DNA of 64,000 nt from an uncultured Muribaculaceae bacterium (GTDB lineage Bacteria; Bacteroidota; Bacteroidia; Bacteroidales; Muribaculaceae): positions 62,001-126,000 of the forward strand of contig CALUMJ010000001.1 in the NCBI GenBank assembly GCA_944321715.1. The letters run 5' to 3'. Position numbers and translations under genes: made by a program. Under the pieces are notes generated by a model. It was not told where the DNA came from, made no database searches, and worked only from the letters and a program-made list of their open reading frames with translations. This document shows positions 54,238 to 63,205 of this stretch, one piece after another. Numbering within the stretch: position 1 is the stretch's first letter; every line of letters begins with the position of its first letter.

Positions 54238-55182
54238 TTAGTCATGATTTTGTGGTGCAATATTACCTGTCATGGCGGCAGTGTTGCGTTGCAGGCCTTC
54301 GAGGCGGGTGCGACGCACGGCACTGTGGGCAAAAAGATGGCGGAATTGCGATGGAGTCATATTGGCAATATCGTGGCGGGTGAGTGCGAGAAACTCGTCG
54401 GACGGAGCAAATTCGGGCAAGTCGGTGGCTCTTGCGCCAAGGTTATGCGGACACACGAGCTGGCAAGTGTCGCAGCCATATACACGATTGCCGATTGCCG
54501 ATGTCACCCATTCGGGAAGCTCGCCACGCCGTTCGATTAGCTGGCACGACAGGCACAGGCGCGCATCGACGGCTTTACTGCCTTGCAAGGCATGGCCGGG
54601 GCATGACCGTTCGCAACGTCCACACCCGTTGCACGATAGCTGGCATGGCTCGTCGGGCATGATTTCGAGTGTAGTGACAAGTTCTCCGAGGAAGAAAAAT
54701 GACCCTTGCCCAGGTATGATAAGCATATTGTTGCGCCCTATGAACCCAATTCCGGCTTGCTGCGCCCAATAGCGTTCGCGTATTGGAGCCGTGTCGGTAC
54801 ATGGCCGCGACTTGCAGCCAGTGGTTTGCTCGATGTATGCGGCAAGCCGCCATAGCCGTTCTTTGACTACTTCGTGGTAGTCGCGCCCGTAGGCATACAG
54901 GGCAAATTGTGGAGCTTCGGGTGCTTGCCTTGCCACGGGCAGGTAATTGAGCGCAACACTGATAATGGTTTTGGCTCCATCGATTAGCAGGCGCGGGTCG
55001 TTGCGCACGTCGCGGTAACGGGCGGCATATTGCATACAGTCGTTGCGGCTGTTGGCTATCCATTGGTCATATTGTTGCACTGCCCATTGCTGCACTGGCA
55101 TGGCACGTGCGAAGCCGCAAGCGTCGAATCCCATTTCCATGGCGACACGGCGCAAAGTTTCGCGTTGCGACAATGGTGTCAT
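54238..55182 (-). CDS. queG: Epoxyqueuosine reductase
   Basis: B12- and 2x[4Fe-4S]-dependent enzyme making queuosine from epoxyqueuosine in tRNA wobble position 34. Family stretches include MGFDACGFARA, DGAKTIISVALNYLPV, YGRDYHEVVKERLWRLAAYIE, CTDTAPIRERYWAQQAGIGFIGRNNMLI and two cluster motifs: CNGCGRCERSCP and CLSCQL / CDTCQLVCPHN. Start at the ATG at 55182 (MTPLSQRE), which overlaps the stop of the deacetylase gene as ATGA; the longer frame to 55227 lies inside that gene. Length about 314 aa is normal. Confidence 0.95.
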   Translation of the reverse strand: MTPLSQRETLRRVAMEMGFDACGFARAMPVQQWAVQQYDQWIANSRNDCMQYAARYRDVRNDPRLLIDGAKTIISVALNYLPVARQAPEAPQFALYAYGRDYHEVVKERLWRLAAYIEQTTGCKSRPCTDTAPIRERYWAQQAGIGFIGRNNMLIIPGQGSFFFLGELVTTLEIMPDEPCQLSCNGCGRCERSCPGHALQGSKAVDARLCLSCQLIERRGELPEWVTSAIGNRVYGCDTCQLVCPHNLGARATDLPEFAPSDEFLALTRHDIANMTPSQFRHLFAHSAVRRTRLEGLQRNTAAMTGNIAPQNHD

Positions 55183-55796
55183 GGTTCTATGAGAGGGGCA
55201 AATCCATATCCCTGCCCGATGAGCCACTCGATTGACCGCGGAAGGGCATACTTCATGTTGGCTTCGGCTTTAAGCGAATCGTGGAAAACGATAATCGACC
55301 CGTTGCGGGCATATCGCTTGACGTTGTGAAAAACTTGTTCGCCGGTTAGCTTGCGGTTATAGTCGCGTGTTACAAGGTCATACATCACTATGTTGTAATG
55401 CTTTTTCAGCAGCCGGGCCGTTCCCCAGCGCATTATGCCATGTGGCGGGCGAAAAAGTGTGGAGCCGATGAGTTCTTCGGCCTCCTTGACATTGCGCAGG
55501 TATGTGCGTGTTGTCACCAACGAGCTTTGCACATGGCTCATGGTGTGGTTGCCCACGCTGTGGCCACGGCGGCGCAACTCGGCAAACAGGTCGGGATTCC
55601 GCAACACGTTTTCGCCGACGCAAAAAAAAGTGGCTTTGATGCCATAATGGTCGAGGGTATCGAGTACCCAAGGTGTGACTTCGGGTATAGGCCCATCGTC
55701 AAAAGTGAGGTAAACCACTTTCTGTCGTCGGCTGAGCCTCCATAATGCTTCGGGGAAAAGCATTCTGTACAGCAGTGGCGGCTGTTCAATCAACAT
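55179..55796 (-). CDS. Polysaccharide deacetylase family (NodB/CE4) protein
   Basis: NodB-fold hydrolase that removes acetyl groups from peptidoglycan or other polysaccharide. VVYLTFDDGPIPEVTPWVLDTL carries the catalytic Asp and metal Asp, GHSVGNHTMSH the metal His pair, FRPPHGIMRWG motif 3 and IIVFHDSLKAEANM the closing His. At 205 aa it is a minimal single-domain form without a clear signal peptide, so it may be cytoplasmic or anchored by its N-terminal helix. It overlaps queG by 4 bp, an odd pairing that suggests shared transcription only. Confidence 0.9.
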   Translation of the reverse strand: MLIEQPPLLYRMLFPEALWRLSRRQKVVYLTFDDGPIPEVTPWVLDTLDHYGIKATFFCVGENVLRNPDLFAELRRRGHSVGNHTMSHVQSSLVTTRTYLRNVKEAEELIGSTLFRPPHGIMRWGTARLLKKHYNIVMYDLVTRDYNRKLTGEQVFHNVKRYARNGSIIVFHDSLKAEANMKYALPRSIEWLIGQGYGFAPLIEP

Positions 55797-55823
55797 ATAT
55801 ATACACGTAATGGTTAAAAGTAA

Positions 55824-56001
55824 GTGGGAGTATCAAAATAGTAATACAATCAGCAATCACTGGTAGCCACTGTGTAGAGCCGTCATATCATGGCGGCTCG
55901 TTACTGCATAGGTTACAACATATTTCGACCGCTATCAGGCTGTCATCGAGCCGCCATGATATGACGGCTCTACAACGTAATTACTATTTTGATACACCCT
56001 C
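55824..56001. mobile_element. 178-bp MITE/REPIN-like element, second core type
   Basis: Ends of 22 bp (55824-55845 and 55980-56001) are inverted repeats with two mismatches and share GTATCAAAAT / ATTTTGATACACCCTC with the element at 17935. The core is a perfect 28-bp inverted repeat (55873-55900 against 55947-55974), and each arm is itself a palindrome around GAGCCG...CGGCTC. Total length equals that of the 17.9 kb element though the cores are unrelated. Confidence 0.75.
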
Positions 56002-56021
56002 TCGATATAAGAAAAAGTTGT

Positions 56022-59000
56022 TTATTTTTCTCGGAACTGCAATTGACGCTCAAAGTTTACGCCGCGGTTTTGCAGTTGAGCCATTTTTTCTTCCACCTGC
56101 TTGTCTTCACAGATGTATCCATACAAGTCGAGCAGCGACATCAAATAGTGTTGGTCAACATATTGCTCATTGTATGACAACCGGCGATAATCGTTCAAGC
56201 CTAACGACTGGCAGAAGATTACATATTGTGCGTATGTGTCGATTTCCTCGTTGAGCAATTTTACAGCCTTGTCGGTGTCTTCCTTGCTGTTGTCTTCCTC
56301 GCCAATGATGGCATATACCTGTGCTATGCGCAACCCGATTTGGATGGAATAGGGGCATGAAGCCGCTGGCAATTTCTCTTCCATCAGGTTGATGACAGTG
56401 CGGGCTTTTTCATATTCACCCTCATCGATAAGAGCCATTGCAAGGTCGATGATTGTGGAGCGTGTGGTTGTCACCATGCGCCGTACAGTTTCATCAAGGT
56501 ACAAGTGCCCGTCCTGGTCGTTTTCAAGCCCGCCCCAACGGAATTTCGTTGTGACGTTTTCATACATCTTGTCGGTGTTGACAGCTATGATTTCATCGGC
56601 ATTGTTCTCGTGGTTGAGTACTGGCGTGACTTGATAGGCCATGCCGGTGCATTGCAAGTAGGGGAACAAGCCAAGGTAATAGCTCGATGGTACGGTCATT
56701 GCAAAGTATGTCGGGCGTTTCCAGCCTTCTTCGATGCTTGAGTTGATAATATCCAAGCACATCACCTTGCTCGACGACATTGCACCCTCGTTGATGGTGT
56801 ATTTGTCGGCAAGCATATTGCAATCGATGTATTCTTCGATTGCGGCAGCATATTCAGGCTTCACCACTCCTGCATTAACCGCATCTTGTGGATTTACAGG
56901 TATGTACATTACTGGATACTTAATCTCGGGCAGCCCATACTCGTTACTGCTGCTGCTGTCGGAGTAATACTCTTTCAACGATGTGCTGACTGGAACCCGC
57001 ATCGTGTCGGGATATATGAAGTAGCCGAATTGACGGTTATTGTAGGCGTATGTCGAGCCGTCGGCCATCATTGGCAATGGAGCCGACTCGTATGCCGGAC
57101 GCTGCATTTGGTTGATATACCAGTCGGTGCTGAGGTAGCTGAGGTTTACCACGCGCACGTCGGTGCGGTATCCTTCCACTTCCTGGCAATACCACAGTGG
57201 GAATGTGTCGTTGTCGCCGTTGGTGAATATGATGCCGTTCTCGTCGATGCTCGACAAGTAGTTCATGCCGAAGTCGCGAGCGGCATATCGGCCCGAGCGG
57301 TCGTGGTCGTCCCACGTCTGGCTCACCATTTGCAACGGTATAGCAAGTCCTACCACGCAGGCTACGGCTGCCACAGCAAGACTTTTATGCGAAGTGAAAT
57401 CTTCATCGTTTTCTTCGCTCTCTTTTGCAGCTTTGCGCTTTTTGGAAATCAAGAACATGACGGTTTTCCACAGTCCAGCAACGCCCATTCCCACCCAAAT
57501 GGCAAAAGCGTAGAACGAGCCGGCAAAGGCGTAGTCGCGCTCACGTGGCTGGTTGGGAGTCTGGTTGAGGTATATGACAATGGCGATACCTGTCATGAAG
57601 AACAAGAAAAATATTACCCAGAATTGTTCTATGCCGCGCTTGTCGGTGAAGGCTTGCCACAGCAGCCCTATGATACCAAGCAACAGCGGCAGACAGTAGA
57701 ACACGTTGTGGCCCTTGTTGCCGGTGGTGAGGTCGGTGGGCAGCAGCGATTGGTCGCCGAGCCGTGGGTTGTCGATGGCAGGTATTCCACTCACCCAGTT
57801 GCCGTGGGTGATTTCACCTTGCCCTTGGATGTCGTTTTGCCGTCCGACGAAGTTCCACATGAAATACCTCCAATACATGTAGTTGAGTTGGTAATCTATG
57901 AAGAACTGAAGGTTTTCGAGCATTGTCGGTTTGACTTTGCTCTCGGTCTTAATCGGTGCGCCGTCACGGCTGATTTGTGTGGTGGCATCCACTGTGCGCC
58001 CCTTCAAGCCCACCCAGTTGCGGTATTGTGCGGCATGCGCCCCGCTATATATGCGCGGGAATAGCATATTCATTTCGGGGGCGTATTCATAGTTTTCTAC
58101 ATGTCCGATTACTTTATAGCGGTCGGCTTGTTCGGGCGATGTCTTTATTTCTTTGGCATACAGTGTTTTGCCTTTGTCCGACACAGGTTTTAGCGTACCG
58201 TTTGCCTGTTCTTGGTAAACGATGGGCGAGTTTAGTGTCTGCCCGTAGAATAGGGGTCGGTCGCCATATTGCTCACGGTTGAGGTAGCTTGCAAGCGCAA
58301 ACACGTTGTCGGGCGAGTTTTGGTCCATTGGAGTTTGTGCCGACGAGCGAATCAATATAAGTGCGTATGACGAGTAACCTATGAAAATAACCAATATGCT
58401 GATTACCGTGTTGGAAAAAATGCGCATCGGAACTCGTTTGCACAACTTGAACAGGTAGAATAGCAGTGCGGCAATAAGCACGATGGGCAGGAACCAGCCG
58501 TCGCCGATGAACAGCATTCCCGACAAGAATATGCTCAGGAAGAACGAAACCTTTATGCGGCGTTCACTTTTTTGCGTGTACAGCTCATAGATTGACCACA
58601 TAAAGACTGCAACTACTGCGATGGCATAGATGAGCACGCCCGAGTTGAACGGCAATCCCAATGTGTTGACGCAGAACAGCTCGATATATTGTGCCGTTTC
58701 GATGAAGCCCGGAACAAGCCCGTAAAGTATAAGCACGATTATGCCAAACGACATGAGCAGTGCCAGCAATGACCCCTTGACCGAAGTGTCTTTGAACTTC
58801 TTATAATAAAAGACAAGTACGATGGCAGGGATGCAGAGCAAGTTGAGCAAGTGCACGGCAATAGAAACGCCTATCACATAGGCTATGAGTACAAGGTATC
58901 GGTCGCTATGAGGCTCATCGGCGCGGTTTTCCCACTTGAGAATGAGCCAAAAGACGAGAGCCGTGCATAACGATGAAAAAGCATATACTTCTCCCTCGAC

Positions 59001-59426
59001 AGCCGAGAACCAGAATGTGTCGCTCCATGTGTAAACGAGTGAACCGGCGATTCCGCTGCCGAAGATTAACAGCATCTGTACCAGCGACATTTCGGTAGCA
59101 TTGTCTTTTACCACAAGCCTCCTCACGAGATGCGTTATTGTCCAGAACAGCAGCAGGATGGTGGCAGCACTGAGCAGTGCCGACATAGAGTTGACACATA
59201 TTGCCACAGTCGAAGGGTCGCTACTGAAATTGATGGCAAAGCGGGCAGCAAGCATGAAAATGGGGTTGCCCGGCGGGTGTCCTACTTCTAATTTGTATCC
59301 TTGTGAAATAAATTCGCCGCAATCCCAGAAACTTGCGGTAGGTTCGATTGTCATCAGGTAGGTGACAGCAGCCACGACAAACATGAGCCAACCGAGCGCA
59401 TTGTTGATGATATTGTACTTTTTCAT
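56022..59426 (-). CDS. DUF2723 multi-pass membrane protein (GT-C glycosyltransferase type)
   Basis: Large inner-membrane protein (1134 aa) of a family found throughout Bacteroidetes and thought to be GT-C fold protein O-glycosyltransferases. The N-terminal signature YLMTIEPTASFWDCGEFISQGYKLEVGHPPGNP carries the Asp/Glu of GT-C enzymes (DCGE). At least 12 hydrophobic helices follow up to about residue 720, then a long soluble part (TPR-like helices near 930-1100, EGEYEKARTVINLMEEKLPA). It stands alone; a TATATTTG -7 element lies 36 bp upstream. The 178-bp element lies just after its stop. Confidence 0.9.
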   Translation of the reverse strand: MKKYNIINNALGWLMFVVAAVTYLMTIEPTASFWDCGEFISQGYKLEVGHPPGNPIFMLAARFAINFSSDPSTVAICVNSMSALLSAATILLLFWTITHLVRRLVVKDNATEMSLVQMLLIFGSGIAGSLVYTWSDTFWFSAVEGEVYAFSSLCTALVFWLILKWENRADEPHSDRYLVLIAYVIGVSIAVHLLNLLCIPAIVLVFYYKKFKDTSVKGSLLALLMSFGIIVLILYGLVPGFIETAQYIELFCVNTLGLPFNSGVLIYAIAVVAVFMWSIYELYTQKSERRIKVSFFLSIFLSGMLFIGDGWFLPIVLIAALLFYLFKLCKRVPMRIFSNTVISILVIFIGYSSYALILIRSSAQTPMDQNSPDNVFALASYLNREQYGDRPLFYGQTLNSPIVYQEQANGTLKPVSDKGKTLYAKEIKTSPEQADRYKVIGHVENYEYAPEMNMLFPRIYSGAHAAQYRNWVGLKGRTVDATTQISRDGAPIKTESKVKPTMLENLQFFIDYQLNYMYWRYFMWNFVGRQNDIQGQGEITHGNWVSGIPAIDNPRLGDQSLLPTDLTTGNKGHNVFYCLPLLLGIIGLLWQAFTDKRGIEQFWVIFFLFFMTGIAIVIYLNQTPNQPRERDYAFAGSFYAFAIWVGMGVAGLWKTVMFLISKKRKAAKESEENDEDFTSHKSLAVAAVACVVGLAIPLQMVSQTWDDHDRSGRYAARDFGMNYLSSIDENGIIFTNGDNDTFPLWYCQEVEGYRTDVRVVNLSYLSTDWYINQMQRPAYESAPLPMMADGSTYAYNNRQFGYFIYPDTMRVPVSTSLKEYYSDSSSSNEYGLPEIKYPVMYIPVNPQDAVNAGVVKPEYAAAIEEYIDCNMLADKYTINEGAMSSSKVMCLDIINSSIEEGWKRPTYFAMTVPSSYYLGLFPYLQCTGMAYQVTPVLNHENNADEIIAVNTDKMYENVTTKFRWGGLENDQDGHLYLDETVRRMVTTTRSTIIDLAMALIDEGEYEKARTVINLMEEKLPAASCPYSIQIGLRIAQVYAIIGEEDNSKEDTDKAVKLLNEEIDTYAQYVIFCQSLGLNDYRRLSYNEQYVDQHYLMSLLDLYGYICEDKQVEEKMAQLQNRGVNFERQLQFREK

Positions 59427-59461
59427 TCGCTATGAGTGCACGTATGATTTTTTTCAGTTTG

Positions 59462-59469
59462 CAAATATA
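59462..59469 (-). promoter_or_regulatory. -7 element of the DUF2723 gene
   Basis: TATATTTG on the minus strand, 36 bp before the ATG; -33 region not consensus. Confidence 0.45.
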
Positions 59470-59565
59470 GTGTATAAATCTCGCAATGCGAGCAACTTCG
59501 TTCAATATTTAGTTTTTTTCATAGAACGGCACACACTATCGCGATGCACCACACAATGCCGGTGA

Positions 59566-59655
59566 CACGGCTCTTTCATTTAACCCAAACCGGTGAATGT
59601 GGCGGCAGAGAGAGGCAAAACCGTTCTCAAGCGCTTTTTTACTGCAAGAGCCGTG
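59566..59655. repeat. Palindromic intergenic repeat, family B copy 1
   Basis: CACGGCTCTT (59566) pairs with AAGAGCCGTG (59646-59655). The left arm CACGGCTCTTTCATTTAA is shared base for base with the copy at 61257. No ORF. Confidence 0.65.
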
Positions 59656-59707
59656 CGCCAGTGATGCCTAATTTTTACAAAACAGTGTGAAATTATATAA
59701 TTATATG

Positions 59708-59715
59708 TACTTTTG
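59708..59715 (+). promoter_or_regulatory. -7 element of ansA
   Basis: TACTTTTG matches TAnnTTTG; the start would be about 25 bp before the ATG at 59747. Confidence 0.5.
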
Positions 59716-59746
59716 CACAAATTCTAATATATGACGGCATAAACAG

Positions 59747-60784
59747 ATGGACGGACGAAGACCTAAAATATTGATAATCTACACTGGAGGCACCATCGGC
59801 ATGATAGAGAACCCTCACAGCCGCGTGTTGCAGCCGTTTGACTTCACGCATCTCATCGACAATGTTCCGAAAGTGAGGAAGCTGGACTATGATATTTCAA
59901 ACATTCAGTTCGACCCCCCCATCGACAGTGCTAATATGTCGCCATCGCACTGGAGCGATATAGCTTCGGACATAGAAGCGCATTATGACGATTTCGACGG
60001 GTTTGTGGTGTTGCATGGTACCGATACCATGGCGTTTACAGCATCGGCATTGAGTTTCATGCTTGAGAATCTGCACAAACCTGTAATTATAACTGGTTCG
60101 CAGCTACCTATCGGGGAGGTGCGTACCGATGGCGAGGAAAACCTCATCACGGCGTTGCAAGTGGCTGCCGCATGCGACAAGGATGGCGGGCCGATGGTCA
60201 GAGAGGTGGCTATTTTGTTTGAAAATTATCTGTGGCGGGGAAACCGCAGCACCAAGATGAGTGCCGACAACTTTAATGCTTTCAAAAGCAATAATTACCC
60301 GGCATTGGCAAAAATCGGACTTGGAATAAATTTTAACAACGATGCCCTTTACCGGGTGCTTTCGCGCCGTCCGTTGAAGGTGAGGTACACGATGGATACC
60401 AATGTGATGTTTATCGACCTGTATCCCGGTATGCAAGAAAGTACGTTGCGCTACCTGCTCGGCACGCCAGGCATAAAGGGCATTGTGCTGAGGACGTTTG
60501 GTGCCGGGAACGGACCAGATTATGCTTGGTTCATAAATGCCATTTCCGAAGCCGTGGAGCGCGGCATAGTAATACTGAATGTCACACAGTGCGTCAATGG
60601 CGGAGTACATACAACCCTCTATAACACAGGCAACAGGCTGGCGCAGGCAGGTGTGATTAGCGGGCACGACATAACCAGTGAGGCCGCCATTACCAAGATG
60701 ATGTATCTTTTCGGCATGGGGCTGCCACCCGAGAATGTGAAGAAGTACCTCAATTACTCGCTTTGCGGCGAGGTTACATTGTAA
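59747..60784 (+). CDS. ansA: Type I (cytoplasmic) L-asparaginase
   Basis: Hydrolyses asparagine to aspartate and ammonia. Both active-site Thr blocks are present: ILIIYTGGTIGM near the start and VVLHGTDTMAFTASALSFMLE near residue 90, plus VITGSQLPIGEVRTDGEEN and VLRTFGAGNGP further on. No signal peptide, so the cytoplasmic type I rather than the exported type II. Length 345 aa is normal. Free-standing on the + strand with its own promoter and convergent with the following lipoprotein gene. Confidence 0.95.
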   Translation: MDGRRPKILIIYTGGTIGMIENPHSRVLQPFDFTHLIDNVPKVRKLDYDISNIQFDPPIDSANMSPSHWSDIASDIEAHYDDFDGFVVLHGTDTMAFTASALSFMLENLHKPVIITGSQLPIGEVRTDGEENLITALQVAAACDKDGGPMVREVAILFENYLWRGNRSTKMSADNFNAFKSNNYPALAKIGLGINFNNDALYRVLSRRPLKVRYTMDTNVMFIDLYPGMQESTLRYLLGTPGIKGIVLRTFGAGNGPDYAWFINAISEAVERGIVILNVTQCVNGGVHTTLYNTGNRLAQAGVISGHDITSEAAITKMMYLFGMGLPPENVKKYLNYSLCGEVTL

Positions 60785-60792
60785 TGCGTGGG

Positions 60793-61182
60793 TCAATAAT
60801 ACGGCCAGTATTCGCGGTAGCGGTAGGGGTTATATCCATCCCATAGCACAAGGTTGCCGTTGCGGAAGTAGAAACAGTAGTATTCCGAACTGCCGTTGTA
60901 ATAGTAGATGTCTAAGTATTCACCACGTGCCGACCATGTGAAGTCGTCAACATAGTGCCGGCCCCAATCGTCCACCCAGTCCAAATATCCGGTGCCATTC
61001 GGGCGGAAATTATAAATTTCGGCATAATACGGGTCGATTGCACCCACTTCGTCGTATGCGAGTATCCATTCGCCCCACAACGGGTCGCTGTAGTCATGCT
61101 CGTATGTGCAAGAAGTGCCGACAAGAGCCATCACAGCCATGATGGTTGCAAGGGCATATATTTTGAAATTTTTAGAATCCAT
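60793..61182 (-). CDS. Small lipoprotein of unknown function
   Basis: Lipobox LVGTSC after a hydrophobic signal places Cys at about residue 25; the mature part (about 105 aa) is rich in Tyr, Trp and Asp (DPLWGEWILAYDEVGAIDPYY, YLDIYYYNGSSEYYCFYF) and looks like a small beta-barrel or lipocalin-like sheet, often annotated as lipocalin-like in Bacteroidales. No named family recognised. It is convergent with ansA (8 bp between stops). Confidence 0.75.
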   Translation of the reverse strand: MDSKNFKIYALATIMAVMALVGTSCTYEHDYSDPLWGEWILAYDEVGAIDPYYAEIYNFRPNGTGYLDWVDDWGRHYVDDFTWSARGEYLDIYYYNGSSEYYCFYFRNGNLVLWDGYNPYRYREYWPYY

Positions 61183-61256
61183 GAATATGCAGAGTTTTAT
61201 AATGCAAACGTACTAAAAAACTTCGATAATGTCTTTATGTTAGGTCTATAAATTCA

Positions 61257-61338
61257 CACGGCTCTTTCATTTAAAGCAGCACTGAGGGCGGCGAAGCCCT
61301 CCAATGGGCTATCGCATGGGTTAAATGTAAGAGCCGTG
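61257..61338. repeat. Palindromic intergenic repeat, family B copy 2
   Basis: CACGGCTCTTTCATTTAA (61257-61274) pairs with 61321-61338 with one mismatch over 18 bp; inside, AGGGC...AGCCCT adds a second hairpin. Same left arm as at 59566. Confidence 0.65.
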
Positions 61339-61344
61339 ATAAAT

Positions 61345-62070
61345 TCACAGTTTTATGGGCCACGTGTAATGTTTCAGTTCGTTGATGAGGTTTTTTTCAT
61401 TGCCGTTACAGTATGAGTTGAGCAGTGCATGAAATTTTTGGCTGTGGTTGAAGTGGGTCAGGTGGGCTATTTCGTGCAGGATTATAAACCGCGCAAGGTG
61501 GTCGGGCAGGAATACAAGGTTGTAGGATAGTTGTATCTCGTGTGCGTGAGTGCAGTGTCCCAGTTTGCGTAATCCGCTGCCAATGACGAAGTTCACTGGC
61601 TGCTTGCCCACCTCGGCCGCAATTTCTTGTGCATATTTCAGCACCACTTGCGGTGCCATGCGCTTGGCGATGGCTTTGAGGCATCTTGAGATGAGTGTAA
61701 CCACATTTTCGTCGTTAAAGTCCATGTCGCTTGCCACATTGACATATAAATTGCCGGCATTGTCTTTCCCAAAGGTGGCGTTGCCGGGGAACTTGTCTTG
61801 GATGCCTATGGTTACAGTGTTGCCTCCAAGGCACTTGATGGCTTGGCCTGCATGGTAGGTGAGGCGTTTTTTGGCATTCTGGGCGAGCATCTGCTTTAAT
61901 TTGCCTCGATTGTCTTCAATGATTTTTTGCAGCTCGCGGTAGCTTATCGACTGTGGAACATGTAGCTGGATTAGTCCATTTTTCACACACGACCTCACGC
62001 ATTTCATCCCCATACGTGTTGATATGACGATGCTGCCGAGTTCGTCGTCGTCGATGCGGTAAATTCCCAT
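61345..62070 (-). CDS. YgjP-like metallopeptidase (DUF45/M48 type)
   Basis: Zinc-dependent protease-like protein with the motif HEIAHLTHFNHSQKFHALL (HExxH plus a downstream His) close to the C-terminus, as in YgjP/UPF0141 (DUF45). The N-terminal part (SCVKNGLIQLHVPQSISYRELQKIIEDNRG) and RKLGHCTHAHEIQLSYNLVFLPDHLARFIILHEIAHL match family spacing. No signal peptide; cytoplasmic. Length 241 aa is normal. It lies 13 bp after nadK on the same strand. Substrate is unknown for the family. Confidence 0.88.
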   Translation of the reverse strand: MGIYRIDDDELGSIVISTRMGMKCVRSCVKNGLIQLHVPQSISYRELQKIIEDNRGKLKQMLAQNAKKRLTYHAGQAIKCLGGNTVTIGIQDKFPGNATFGKDNAGNLYVNVASDMDFNDENVVTLISRCLKAIAKRMAPQVVLKYAQEIAAEVGKQPVNFVIGSGLRKLGHCTHAHEIQLSYNLVFLPDHLARFIILHEIAHLTHFNHSQKFHALLNSYCNGNEKNLINELKHYTWPIKL

Positions 62071-62083
62071 ACTGTTCTCGTTT

Positions 62084-62944
62084 TTATTGTCCCCACATTA
62101 ACTTTCGGCGCAGGGTGTCGGCAAAGTTGTGGTTGATGGTTTCTACTACTTTAACGAATATGTCGGCTTTCCGCACCGTTATTGCCGAACCTGTAGGGAA
62201 CGAATGTACTTCGCCGTCGAGGCTCACGAGGTATTGGGGTGTGCGCGAGATGGTTTCAATCTCTATTTCCGAGTCGTCGCGCAGCACCAGCGGACGCATG
62301 GTGAGTGAGTGCGCCGAAATGGGCGATAGCACCATGACGTGTGCCGTAGGTTCAATCAGTGGCCCACCTACACTTAGGTTGTAGGCTGTTGACCCCGTTG
62401 GGGTTGAAACAACCAACCCGTCGCCCCGATAGGTTGTCAGGTCTATGCCGTTGACCCACGTGCGCATTCCGAGCATCGAACAGGTATCTTGCCGCAAGAT
62501 AGCTACCTCGTTAAGGACCAGCGTATTGCTAATTGCGATGCCGCAATTGTTGTCCATTTCGAGCATGGCTCTGCGTCCTATTTTGTACCGCCCCTCATAC
62601 AGTTCGTCCACCACACGTTCTATTTCGGCGACGTTAGCCTCGGCCAAGTATCCCAGATGGCCAGTGTTTATGCCCATGATAGGCACGTTTTTCCTTGCCA
62701 TGGCTCTTGCCGTGCGCAGGAAAGTGCCGTCGCCGCCGATGCTCAGTGCAATGTCACCTTCCATTTGGCAACCATTGCAGCATTCGAGTTTGTTGGTGCC
62801 TATTTGCAGAACTGTGCGCAAATATTTGTGGAATTCTTTTTCGACGGCGATGCAGGCACCGCGTCGTTGCAAGACATCGACAAGGTGTCGCAATTCCGAT
62901 GCATAGCGTTGCTGGTATTCGTTTCCGAAAAGCAGTATTTTCAT
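62084..62944 (-). CDS. nadK: NAD kinase
   Basis: Phosphorylates NAD to NADP. GGDGTFLRTARAM (the GGDGT motif), GINTGHLGYLAEA, the NE of LNEVAI, and GDGLVVSTPTGSTAYNLSVGGP are complete, as is the C-terminal sheet (PISAHSLTMRPLVLRDDSEIEIE). Length 286 aa is normal. Upstream, divergent from pdxJ, the 222-bp gap holds the two tandem promoter cassettes pointing at pdxJ. Confidence 0.96.
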   Translation of the reverse strand: MKILLFGNEYQQRYASELRHLVDVLQRRGACIAVEKEFHKYLRTVLQIGTNKLECCNGCQMEGDIALSIGGDGTFLRTARAMARKNVPIMGINTGHLGYLAEANVAEIERVVDELYEGRYKIGRRAMLEMDNNCGIAISNTLVLNEVAILRQDTCSMLGMRTWVNGIDLTTYRGDGLVVSTPTGSTAYNLSVGGPLIEPTAHVMVLSPISAHSLTMRPLVLRDDSEIEIETISRTPQYLVSLDGEVHSFPTGSAITVRKADIFVKVVETINHNFADTLRRKLMWGQ

Positions 62945-63004
62945 CTTTATCTTATTTCCTTTTCTGCGTGTGTCAATGTTCCTGTTTGTCGTGCAAAAAA
63001 TTTT

Positions 63005-63036
63005 ATTGCATTGCGCTCACCTTGCGCTATCTTTTG
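63005..63036 (+). promoter_or_regulatory. Distal promoter cassette before pdxJ
   Basis: ATTG (63005-63008), 19 nt, TATCTTTTG (63028-63036). The -7 part has one extra T, so it may be inactive. The spacer is identical to that of the next cassette 83 bp downstream. Confidence 0.55.
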
Positions 63037-63087
63037 ATAAGAAAGGCTTCGGTTCGGCAAAGCAAAAAAAATTAGCGAGCTATTTTT

Positions 63088-63118
63088 TTTGCATTGCGCT
63101 CACCTTGCGCTATCTTTG
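63088..63118 (+). promoter_or_regulatory. Proximal promoter cassette of pdxJ
   Basis: TTTG (63088-63091), exactly 19 nt, TATCTTTG (63111-63118): a full consensus match. Leader to the ATG at 63206 is about 80 nt. Confidence 0.75.
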
Positions 63119-63205
63119 CAACAAAAAAATTAATACACTCACAAATATACGATATTTTTATAATTCTTGTGGGTGCTTTTTTATAATTTAGGAGAGATTG
63201 GGAGA

